64,000 bases of DNA, taken from G963668655 sp963668655. GTDB lineage: Bacteria; Myxococcota_A; SURF-8. This document shows positions 41,586 through 49,379 of this stretch, one piece after another. The notes beneath the pieces are model-generated. The model did no database searches, was not told the origin of the DNA, and saw only the letters and a list, made by a program, of their open reading frames with translations. Position 1 is the stretch's first letter. Every line of letters starts with the position of its first letter. A program made the translations under genes and the position numbers. The stretch covers positions 1 through 64,000 of the forward strand of contig CAXXPQ010000005.1 of assembly GCA_963668655.2 (NCBI GenBank), read 5' to 3'.

Positions 41586-43679
41586 TCAGCCTTCTTCCTT
41601 GGCCTTGGCGGCTTCCTCGATGATCTTTTCGGCGATGGGACCGGGAACTTCCTCGTAGTGTTCGAACTTGGCGACGAAGGATCCCCGGTCGCCCGTCATG
41701 GCGCGGATGTCGGCGTTGAAACTGCCCATTTCCACCTGGGGAACCTCGGCGTAAATTTCGGTCAGTTTGCCTTTTTCCTCGCTGCCCAGCACCTTGCCGC
41801 GATGCGAGGAGATATAGCCGTACACATCGCCCATGTACTCGCTGGGGACGGAGATGGTGATTTTGTGGATCGGTTCGAGCAGCACCGGGTTGGCTTCCAT
41901 CATGGCCTTGCGCCAGGCCATGCGGCCGGCGGATTTGAAGGCGTTTTCGGAGGAATCCACGGTGTGGAAGGAACCGAAGAACAGTTCCACGCGCACGTCC
42001 TGCACGGGAGAGCCGGTCAGTTCGCCCCTGACCATGGCCTCCACGACGCCTTTTTCGACGGCCGGGATGAACTGCCTCGGAATCACGCCGCCCACGATGG
42101 AATCCACGAACTCGAAGCCTTCGCCGCGGGGCTTGGGTTCGACGCGAATGTGGCAGTCGCCGTACTGGCCGCGCCCGCCGGTCTGCTTTTTGAATTTCCC
42201 CTGGACTTCCGCCTTGCCCTTGATGGTCTCGCGATAGGGAACCTTGGGCGGCGTCAGCTCGACTTCCACGTTGTATTTGCGGCGCATGCGTTCCATGGCC
42301 ACGTCGATCTGCGCCTGGCCGACTCCGGAGAGAATGAACTGACTGGTCTGATCCTCTCGCCAGAAATGAAGGTTGCTGTCTTCCTCCACCGATTTCTGGA
42401 TACCAGTGGTCATTTTTTCTTCCTCACCCTGGCTCTTCGGTCCCACGGCGTAATGCAGCATGGGCAACATTTTCGGAAGTTCGGGGAAGAGCAGGCCGTT
42501 GGCTTCCACATCGGACAGGCTGTCTCCGGTGCCGAGATCTTTCATTTTCAGCACGGCCACGATATCTCCCGCCTCGGCTCCATCCACCGGAACCTGTTTC
42601 TTGCCGCGAACGGCATAGAGCTTTCCGGGAGCTTTTTCCTTGGAATCGCGGGTGACGTTGTAAATGGCGTCGTCCGGTTTCAGCACGCCGCGAATGATAC
42701 GGAAAATGGAAACCTTTCCGGCGAAGGGATCCGAAAGCGTTTTGACGATCTGGGCGGCGAAGGGGCCGTCCGTGGAAACCGGAACCTCGATTTCCTCTTC
42801 GCTTCCGGGCTTCGTGGCCAGGCGCGGACGTTCCTCGTTGGGAGCCGGCAGGGCCTTGACCATGAAGTCGCACAAAAGGTCCACGCCCATGTTTTTCGTG
42901 GGGGAGCCGCAGAGGACCGGGCAAAACTGGCCGGAAACGGTGCCTTTCTTCAGGCAGTCCATCAGTTCCTCGTCGGTGACTTCCTCGCCCTCCAGGTATT
43001 TCATCATGACTTCGTCGTCGCCTTCCACCAGGCGCTCCACCGTCTCGGCCCGCAGGGTTTCCACCTGGTCGGCCAGATCGGCGGGGATGTCTCCGGCCGC
43101 GCCTTTACCCGAGGCGTCGGAGTAGGTGTAGGCTTTCTGGGCCAGAATGTCCACCACGCCGGTGAAGGAATCTTCCTTGCCGATGGGAAGTTGAATCACC
43201 ACCGGTTCCACGGGCAGAAGATTCTTGATGCTTTCCAGCGCTTTGTCGAAGTCGCAGTGTTCCTTGTCCAGTTTGGTGATGAAGCAGGCGTAGGGAATTC
43301 CGGCTTCTTTCAGGCGATCGCACATGACTTCCGTCTGGTATTTCACGCCGTCCACGCCGTCCACGGGAACGATGGCCGAACCGATGGCCGGGAGAATGGT
43401 ATTGGAGTCCGGAATGAAGTTCGAATTGCCGGGGGTATCCACGAAATAGATTTTCGTGTTCTTGTATTCCACGTCGAAAAAGCTGGAAAGAACCGAATAT
43501 TTCCGTTTCTGTTCCTCTTCCTCGTAGTCCATCAGGCTCTGGCCCTGGTCCACGCTGCCCAGCCGGTCGTTATTTTTCGTGTTGTAGAGGATGGCCTCGC
43601 AGATCGAAGTTTTTCCCGAACTGGCATGTCCGACAAAGCCGACGACGCGTTTCTGGCCGATTTCGAAATTCTTTCCCAT
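41586..43679 (-). CDS. Elongation factor G-like GTPase (EF-G2 type)
   Basis: The 697-residue protein spans the five EF-G domains. Its P-loop is GHASSGKTS (residues 17-25). Switch II reads DTPGNSNF where canonical EF-G has DTPGHVDF, so the catalytic His is Asn, and TKLD replaces NKxD. Domain IV (about 460-590, GGRGQYGDCHIRVEP and SYxxVDSS-like HTVDSSENAF) and domain V are present. This family of EF-G paralogues often has Tyr at that position, with poor or altered GTPase activity. ATG 43679 has AGGAG upstream; an earlier in-frame ATG (43703) contains that ribosome site. It is monocistronic with a strong promoter. Confidence 0.93.
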   Translation of the reverse strand: MGKNFEIGQKRVVGFVGHASSGKTSICEAILYNTKNNDRLGSVDQGQSLMDYEEEEQKRKYSVLSSFFDVEYKNTKIYFVDTPGNSNFIPDSNTILPAIGSAIVPVDGVDGVKYQTEVMCDRLKEAGIPYACFITKLDKEHCDFDKALESIKNLLPVEPVVIQLPIGKEDSFTGVVDILAQKAYTYSDASGKGAAGDIPADLADQVETLRAETVERLVEGDDEVMMKYLEGEEVTDEELMDCLKKGTVSGQFCPVLCGSPTKNMGVDLLCDFMVKALPAPNEERPRLATKPGSEEEIEVPVSTDGPFAAQIVKTLSDPFAGKVSIFRIIRGVLKPDDAIYNVTRDSKEKAPGKLYAVRGKKQVPVDGAEAGDIVAVLKMKDLGTGDSLSDVEANGLLFPELPKMLPMLHYAVGPKSQGEEEKMTTGIQKSVEEDSNLHFWREDQTSQFILSGVGQAQIDVAMERMRRKYNVEVELTPPKVPYRETIKGKAEVQGKFKKQTGGRGQYGDCHIRVEPKPRGEGFEFVDSIVGGVIPRQFIPAVEKGVVEAMVRGELTGSPVQDVRVELFFGSFHTVDSSENAFKSAGRMAWRKAMMEANPVLLEPIHKITISVPSEYMGDVYGYISSHRGKVLGSEEKGKLTEIYAEVPQVEMGSFNADIRAMTGDRGSFVAKFEHYEEVPGPIAEKIIEEAAKAKEEG

Positions 43680-43763
43680 TCGTCGCTCCTTATTTGCTTC
43701 CAATACCGATGTGAAACCTCATGTATCCGATAACGGACGTATTTCCAAGGCAAGAAGGTGGGG

Positions 43764-43791
43764 ACTATATCATATATTGGGGGCTTGTCAA
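43764..43791 (-). promoter_or_regulatory. Promoter of the EF-G-like gene
   Basis: On the minus strand a perfect TTGACA (43786-43791), 16 bases and TATAGT (43764-43769) lie about 85 bases upstream of the ATG. Confidence 0.85.
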
Positions 43792-43799
43792 ACAATATG

Positions 43800-44525
43800 T
43801 TAAGGCTTTGCGGGGATATTTCGCTTGCGAAAACGAGCATTCAGACCGTGGCCCAGATTGATGGTCAGCACGGCGAAAAGACCGTAGGCGGGAAGCATGT
43901 AGTACGGAATTCCAAGGATTTCCCGGATGGCATATGTCCAGGCCCCGGCAGCGATGGGAACGCATTCGGCCACCGGGCCAATAAGCGCGCCCAGCAGCAA
44001 TAAAATCGGCGTTTCCCACAGTCGAATGGAAAACCACAAGAGCGGGAGAAACGGCAGAATGGCGAGAATCGGATAAAGCCAATGATTGCCGAGAACGGCA
44101 AAGATCGTGATCTCGATGGCCAGGCCAAGTAGGGCTAGCGGAATCAGCCATCCATGGGCCGGAAACTCGAAAGAATGCCCCAAAAACGCTTCCGTCAGCA
44201 AGGTCAGCGCGAGAGGAAAACAGGCCCACCCGGGAAAGAGCCAGAGCGGAACGTACGGCAGGATTCCCGGGGTCGCGTAAGACCATAAGCCACTGATTAT
44301 GCAAATGATTTCCGTTGCCGGTCCAATGACGAGACCCGTGGCCGCCAAAATCAGGGCTTTTTTCCTCTCCTTGAAACGGAAAACCAGGATGACTGGCGCG
44401 GGCAGCACCAGAAGCGCGGTCAGTTCGGGTTGTTTGAAAAAGACGGTCACGATGGCCGCGAAATACGCTACCAGCCCGGCGATGATCGCTCCGTTCGTGA
44501 TCCGTTCGTTTAACGGCGTTTTCAT
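43800..44525 (-). CDS. Hypothetical polytopic membrane protein
   Basis: The 241-residue product is hydrophobic throughout with seven or eight probable membrane segments, short loops, and conserved-looking motifs such as LGHSFEFPAHGW and NLGHGLNARF. I do not recognise a family. A start at GTG 44570 is possible, but ATG 44525 gives a normal N-terminus. It lies upstream of the EF-G-like gene on the same strand, yet that gene has its own promoter, so a functional link is doubtful. Confidence 0.72.
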   Translation of the reverse strand: MKTPLNERITNGAIIAGLVAYFAAIVTVFFKQPELTALLVLPAPVILVFRFKERKKALILAATGLVIGPATEIICIISGLWSYATPGILPYVPLWLFPGWACFPLALTLLTEAFLGHSFEFPAHGWLIPLALLGLAIEITIFAVLGNHWLYPILAILPFLPLLWFSIRLWETPILLLLGALIGPVAECVPIAAGAWTYAIREILGIPYYMLPAYGLFAVLTINLGHGLNARFRKRNIPAKP

Positions 44526-44572
44526 TCGTTTTTCCGAAACCGGGGTGGAAATCGATCCCAAGACTCGCACGG

Positions 44573-44601
44573 ACTTTATCAGAATCCGGAACCGTTTTCA
44601 A
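44573..44601 (-). promoter_or_regulatory. Candidate promoter of the polytopic membrane protein
   Basis: TTGAAA (44596-44601), 17 bases and TAAAGT (44573-44578) on the minus strand, about 40 bases before ATG 44525. It overlaps the alternative GTG start, which supports ATG 44525. Confidence 0.55.
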
Positions 44602-44762
44602 GTCTTCCCGGACGATGAAAAACGGGAAAATCCGGAAAAAACGGGTGGACGCTTCAGAAAAGACGCCTGGCGTCCGAATTAAGGCTTGGCGGATCTTCGT
44701 GCTTTTCCGCCAACGGATCGAAGGACCGATCCGACGACAACCGCGACATGGGAGAGCAAAGG

Positions 44763-45512
44763 ATGGCTCGACTGCGGAAGCTTCTGCAATTTCTGGTCAC
44801 GTTATGGCTGTTCGTTTTCGTATTTTTAAGCGGAAAACTGGCCCTGGCCTATAATTTATCCCTGGAAAACGTCGATCAGCGCCTTCACTGGAGCCGTTCC
44901 GTGCCGCTGGTCTGGGCCATCGATCCGGCGGCGCACGGGGGCGAACGTCTGGAGGAGGCCCTTGCGCTCGCCGTGTCCAACTGGTGTTCGGGCACGAATG
45001 CGGATATCGCGCTGGTCGGCGAAGTCGCTTTTCAGACCGAAAATCCTCTTAAAAAACGGCCTTACCCGGGAATGAGCAGCGTAACGATTCTTTCCGACTG
45101 GCCCTGGGCGAAAAACGAACTGGCCATGACCTATCTGATTTATTCCGAAGCTTCCGGTCGGATTCTGGAAGCCGATATCCTGATAAACGGGCAAAACATC
45201 GACTGGGATCCGGAAAGCGGATACGATCTGGAAAACGCCTTGACGCACGAAATCGGGCACCTTCTGGGGCTGGGTCACAGCAAGGAAGCGGAAGCCACGA
45301 TGTTCGCCAGGACGTATCCGAGGGAAATCAAGAAACGCACGTTGCACGAGGATGACCGCCAGGGGTTGTCCGTGCTGTACGCCACCGCCATGAGTCCGGC
45401 TTTCGGGTGTCGCGGCGGACCGGAAAATCTCTCCGGAGGGCTCGTTTTCTTGATGCTGACCACGGGACTGCTTTTCTTCCGAAGAAGTCGTTTTCTCCGA
45501 AAACGTGTCTGA
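44763..45512 (+). CDS. Matrixin-like (M10) zinc metalloprotease with MYXO-CTERM-like tail
   Basis: The 249-residue protein has a signal peptide (residues 1-33) and a metzincin motif HEIGHLLGLGH, followed by the Met-containing turn (SKEAEATMFA). Its C-terminal tail, Cys then hydrophobic helix then FRRSRFLRKR, resembles MYXO-CTERM anchoring. It should be exported and act on surface or extracellular proteins. No propeptide Cys switch is evident. ATG 44763 follows GGGAG. It is one of two zinc protease-like surface proteins in the window. Confidence 0.88.
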   Translation: MARLRKLLQFLVTLWLFVFVFLSGKLALAYNLSLENVDQRLHWSRSVPLVWAIDPAAHGGERLEEALALAVSNWCSGTNADIALVGEVAFQTENPLKKRPYPGMSSVTILSDWPWAKNELAMTYLIYSEASGRILEADILINGQNIDWDPESGYDLENALTHEIGHLLGLGHSKEAEATMFARTYPREIKKRTLHEDDRQGLSVLYATAMSPAFGCRGGPENLSGGLVFLMLTTGLLFFRRSRFLRKRV

Positions 45513-45571
45513 ATATTGACGATCCGCCCATTCGCCTCCCTGCCGTCGTTTCCTCGGAAAAGACAATAATA

Positions 45572-45600
45572 TTGAAATCCTACTGAAATTGTGTTATGCG
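45572..45600 (+). promoter_or_regulatory. Candidate promoter of the Asp-Gly-Asp lipoprotein gene
   Basis: TTGAAA (45572-45577), 17 bases and TATGCG (45595-45600), about 130 bases before the lipoprotein ATG. The -10 is weak. Confidence 0.35.
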
Positions 45601-45733
45601 TGGCGTCATCCGTATGGAGATGGCGACCGCACATCTCGGCGCGAAAATCAATTGGGAAGCGTCAAGATCTCGACGCATTGGGGAAGCCTGAAATCGTATC
45701 GACGACCGCAACTATCACGGGTGGAAAAAAGCC

Positions 45734-47209
45734 ATGCAATCAATGACTCGAAACGTCTCTTTTTCGTTGGCCGTTCTTCTGTTTCTCATGATGACGGTAT
45801 CTTTTACGGGGTGCTTGGATTCCGCAAAAAAAGAAACCAACAGCCCGATCATCGGAGGGGATTCGGATTCGGATGTCGAATTACCCACGACCGACGGGGA
45901 TTTGGACGGCGATCTTGAAAACGAAGCGCCACCGGACGGCGATATGGACGCGGAGTCGGACGGAGACGAAGAGATCGTTTCCGAGGAGGAAATGGAAAAG
46001 GAAGTTGTCGAATTGCCCCAGGGAACGGAGATCGTCCCGGGTATCGGCGAGGGCGACGTGCACCTGAGCGCCTCCGTGACGATTCGTTCCGATTCCGAAT
46101 TCGAGAGCGCGGACGCCGTGGCCTTCCAACTGTTCGAAGGCGCGTCGGAAACGGGAATGGACGGTTCGGTTTATCTCAGCCTGGACAAAAAGGCGTTTCA
46201 TTTCTGGCCTGCGCGGCTGCTTCATCCGAACGAAACCTACCGTTGCCGGTTCACCCTGGGAGATACGTCCTACGAAACCGATTTCTCCACCGTGGCCGAA
46301 GCGGGAAGCATGCCGCTGGCGGGCAACTTCAACGTCGCCATGGGCGGGGAAGGGGAGTACGCCTCGTTCCATGTGAAGGGCGATACCGTGCTCGATCCCT
46401 TCGATCTGGCGGAATCGATTCTGAACATCGCCGATACGCAGCATCCTCTTCTGGCCCTGCTCGATTTCGACGGCGAACCGGACGGCGAGGGAATGGGCCA
46501 TCTGGCCTATGCCGACTCCATGGATTTCGGCGAGGACGACGTTTACGAAGTCAATCACACCTCGACGGCCATTCTGATTCCGCAGGTCGCCTATCACGGC
46601 AAATATTTCCACTACAGCGGCTCGTTCACCTTGACACGGGGCGAGTGGGGATCCGGACAGAGCCTCCAGGTGAGCATCGACAACCTGTTCATCGCGGGAT
46701 ACGTGAAGGATGATGGTTCGCTCTGGTTCAACGGCGGCCTTTACGTATCGGATTGTTCCACGCTGGCGGAGTTCTATCCGGAAGAGGATTACATCGGTAT
46801 CGCCCTGGCTTTGGTGTGCGATCCGGTCAATGATGATTTCTTCGCCTACGGCACCGCCGACGGCGAAACCAACGCCATGGCCGATGTTGTTTTCGCAATC
46901 GACACGGAGAAAACGAACGCGGGACAGGTGGTCGTTACGCTCAACCCCGGACTGGACGCCAAGTACGCCCGCGTGGACCACAAAACCTTCAACGTCTCCA
47001 TCCTCGACGCCTCCGATGGCGAAGTCTTCAACTCGGAGGATCATGCCGACAGCGTCGCCGCCTCGGAATTCACGAAAGTCGGCGACGAGCAGCATTACAC
47101 CTTCAACGACATCACCGTGACCTTGCCTTCGGCGCTGGCGACGGGAACCTACAAGATAAAACTCTGGTTGAGTCTTTACGCCTGGGAGGGAAGCTTCACC
47201 ATTGAATAA
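45734..47209 (+). CDS. Lipoprotein with an acidic Asp-Gly-Asp linker
   Basis: The 491-residue protein has a lipoprotein signal with Cys near residue 27 (SFTGC). An acidic linker (about 42-95) rich in DGD and Glu runs on to a Glu/Val patch. A large beta-rich domain with no recognised family follows. The linker probably spaces the globular domain from the membrane anchor and could bind calcium, which is inference. The same type of linker occurs in the genes at 35.6 and 55.2 kb. A textbook terminator follows 25 bases after the stop. Confidence 0.82.
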   Translation: MQSMTRNVSFSLAVLLFLMMTVSFTGCLDSAKKETNSPIIGGDSDSDVELPTTDGDLDGDLENEAPPDGDMDAESDGDEEIVSEEEMEKEVVELPQGTEIVPGIGEGDVHLSASVTIRSDSEFESADAVAFQLFEGASETGMDGSVYLSLDKKAFHFWPARLLHPNETYRCRFTLGDTSYETDFSTVAEAGSMPLAGNFNVAMGGEGEYASFHVKGDTVLDPFDLAESILNIADTQHPLLALLDFDGEPDGEGMGHLAYADSMDFGEDDVYEVNHTSTAILIPQVAYHGKYFHYSGSFTLTRGEWGSGQSLQVSIDNLFIAGYVKDDGSLWFNGGLYVSDCSTLAEFYPEEDYIGIALALVCDPVNDDFFAYGTADGETNAMADVVFAIDTEKTNAGQVVVTLNPGLDAKYARVDHKTFNVSILDASDGEVFNSEDHADSVAASEFTKVGDEQHYTFNDITVTLPSALATGTYKIKLWLSLYAWEGSFTIE

Positions 47210-47233
47210 ATCGCGACCATTCTCGAATTTCAA

Positions 47234-47258
47234 GCCCCCATTTCGGGGGCTTTTTTTT
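47234..47258 (+). terminator. Rho-independent terminator of the lipoprotein gene
   Basis: GCCCCC (47234-47239), loop ATTTC, GGGGGC (47245-47250) then eight T residues (47251-47258). This is a canonical terminator 25 bases after the stop codon. Confidence 0.93.
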
Positions 47259-47309
47259 CGGTCCAACTCCCATTTCCAGGGGAATCTTTTCACTTGATGA
47301 AAGAAAGGG

Positions 47310-47503
47310 GCCTGCCCGTTCCCTTCCCCGACGGAGCCGCCTCGCGTCATGAGGCGAAGAAACCGGGGCGGAAAAGGGCGGCGGTCAAGGCCGGAGCGAG
47401 GGAAGCGAGCGGAGCACGTTTAGCCTTGACGGTCGTCCGCGCCCCGGTACAAGCCGATGATGACGTGAGGGCGAGTGACGGAGGCGGAAGGGAACCCCTT
47501 CCT
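47310..47503. repeat. Structured imperfect inverted repeat in a gene-free stretch
   Basis: Within the 382-base gap (47210-47591), a GC-rich block has several facing pairs. CCGGGGCG and GTCAAGGC on the left (about 47363-47392) pair with GCCTTGAC and CGCCCCGG on the right (about 47423-47447). Outer arms read GTTCCCTTCC and its complement GGAAGGGAAC. Purine-rich GAGCGAGGGAAGCGAGC lies in the loop. No credible protein is encoded. It could be a folded RNA, a MITE-like relic or an intergenic repeat. Small stems also occur at 47521-47537 (CGAAAAA/TTTTTCG) on the WD40 side. Confidence 0.55.
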
Positions 47504-47591
47504 CGATGGTGAGCCTTGTCCGAAAAACGATTTTTCGATTTCTCCCCGTTTTGGGAGTTGAATCATATTTTCTTGTTTTCCAAGGTGCGTT

Positions 47592-49094
47592 TTACAGATT
47601 GTCCAGGGGCCAGAGCAGAATATCGCCGTCGTAGCCGCCCGTAGCCAGATAGTTTCCCCCACCCGCGAAAGCGACGGAGCTGACCCCGCCGAAGTGACCG
47701 ATATACGTGACGATTTCCGCTCCGCTTTCCACGTCCCAGATGGTGGCCTCGCCGGTAATGCAACCGCCGTGATCCGGTTGGCGACAACTGCCGCTGGCCA
47801 GCCAACGATCGTCCGCGGAAAACGTCACGTCGTCCACGATTGTCGGATGGGCCGCGATCCGGCGGTATTGCGTCCGATCCGCCGGGTTCCATAGGATGAT
47901 CTCGCCGCGGGTGCAGGTGTCTCCCTCGGACTCCAGACAACTCGCGCTGGCCAGTTTGGAACCGTCCGAGGAAAAGGCCAGTGCTCGTACGCTGCCCGCG
48001 TGGGCTTCGACCTTATCGATCTGTTCGCCGCTCTCGATATCCCAGAAGATGATTTCTCCGGCCAGGCAGTTTTCGTTCGCGTCCATCCGCGCACAACTTC
48101 CGCTGACGATCGTCGATCCGTCGGGAGAGCATCTTGCCGCCCAGACGCTTCCCGTATGGCCTTGCAGCATCCGGAGTTCTTCCCCCGTCCGAACGTCCCA
48201 GACACGCACGGTTTTATCTCCGCCGGCGGAAACGAACGTCCGATCATCCGGGCAGAAGCTCACGGCGTCCACGAAATATTCATGGCCTTCCAACGATTGC
48301 AGCAACTCCCCTTCTTCGGAACTCCACAGTTTGGTGCTTCCGTTCTGGCCTCCGCTGGCGATGGCCAGACCGTCCCAGGAAAAGGTCACGGCGCGAATGT
48401 AGCCGTTGTCGCCTTCAAGTTGGTGCCGCTGGGTCTTGTCGTCGATATCCCAGACACGCAGGCTACCGTCGATGCCTCCGCTGGCGAGCAGCGAGCCGTC
48501 CGGACTGGAGGCGATGCTCCAGATGTCGCCCTCATGACCGGAGAGAACGTGACGTCGAAGTCCGGGAACCACGGAAATGGACCAGCGAACGTATTTTCCC
48601 ACCTTCCCCTGCTGATCCATCAGCGCGAAAAGGAGGGTATAGCCGGAAATAAACGTGTCGAATTCACTGGAGATTCCGCCACGAGCCAGAATCCTGCCGT
48701 CTTCGCTTACGGAAGGATTCGTGAGGCGGATATGCCCGTTTGAAAGCACGCCGTTATGTTCCACGGCGATGAGCACATCGAGATGGTCGATATCCAGCCC
48801 GGCCATGGGAGACAGCCATACCTGGAAACCGACTCCCGAAACGACATCGGAGGGAGGAGAGGAGAGTTCCGCGATCCCGGGGCCTCCCTCGGTGCCGGGC
48901 GGCGCAGGTTCCGCCTTGACCTCGCCGCCCTCGAAAGCCAGCGCCCCGGTCAGACTGTCGGCCAGGCATTCCTCGACCTGGGCCGTTTCGCTGTCCTCGC
49001 TTTGACAGGAAAAGAGAATCCCGAATGTCAGGATGAAGAAAAAGCAATGAACGTTTGCATGCGAAGAGAGGTTTTTCTTGAGGTTGGCGGCCAT
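47592..49094 (-). CDS. WD40 seven-bladed beta-propeller lipoprotein
   Basis: The 500-residue protein has a lipoprotein-type signal (LTFGILFSC, Cys near 30) and an N-terminal domain (about 60-180). Seven WD40 blades follow (GH...VRVWD, ..IIFWD, ..ILLWP). Blades 4, 5 and 6 each carry a short loop with two cysteines about seven to eight residues apart (GSCARMDANENC, ASCLESEGDTC, GSCRQPDHGGC), fitting disulfide-stapled loops in an exported protein. The propeller probably mediates protein binding. ATG 49094 follows GGAGG by eight bases. Confidence 0.87.
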   Translation of the reverse strand: MAANLKKNLSSHANVHCFFFILTFGILFSCQSEDSETAQVEECLADSLTGALAFEGGEVKAEPAPPGTEGGPGIAELSSPPSDVVSGVGFQVWLSPMAGLDIDHLDVLIAVEHNGVLSNGHIRLTNPSVSEDGRILARGGISSEFDTFISGYTLLFALMDQQGKVGKYVRWSISVVPGLRRHVLSGHEGDIWSIASSPDGSLLASGGIDGSLRVWDIDDKTQRHQLEGDNGYIRAVTFSWDGLAIASGGQNGSTKLWSSEEGELLQSLEGHEYFVDAVSFCPDDRTFVSAGGDKTVRVWDVRTGEELRMLQGHTGSVWAARCSPDGSTIVSGSCARMDANENCLAGEIIFWDIESGEQIDKVEAHAGSVRALAFSSDGSKLASASCLESEGDTCTRGEIILWNPADRTQYRRIAAHPTIVDDVTFSADDRWLASGSCRQPDHGGCITGEATIWDVESGAEIVTYIGHFGGVSSVAFAGGGNYLATGGYDGDILLWPLDNL

Positions 49095-49379
49095 GGAAAA
49101 TTCCTCCCGGTTCGGAATTCGCGGTGGAGTCAAACCTTTCGAAAACCATGAGATCGCCTTCCGACGCCGTCACGGTTCGTTCTTTATTTGGACCCGTTCA
49201 TCCTAACCGATTTCGTGGAGAAAGTCCAACGGTCCGGCCGCAGAGAAACAGAGATGCGATTTTCCATCTTCGCCGGATGCATCCGGATTTTCCATGGTTC
49301 CACCAATTCGGATTTGTTCTATCTGTTGTCCGTACGGCGAAAGAGATTCACGATTTTCAAGGAAAATACGAAATGTCCG
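49095..49379. other. Intergenic region between the WD40 and MFS genes
   Basis: This 285-base gap contains a perfect 14-base palindrome CCGGATGCATCCGG (49273-49286), a possible operator or dyad. A weak minus promoter-like pair (TTGGAC, TAGGAT at 49200-49229) may serve the WD40 gene. No terminator of the MFS gene is clear. Confidence 0.4.

Noticed and set aside
47294..47512. Small plus-strand gene of about 72 codons
   Set aside because: The sequence is low complexity, lacks a ribosome site and overlaps the inverted-repeat structure.
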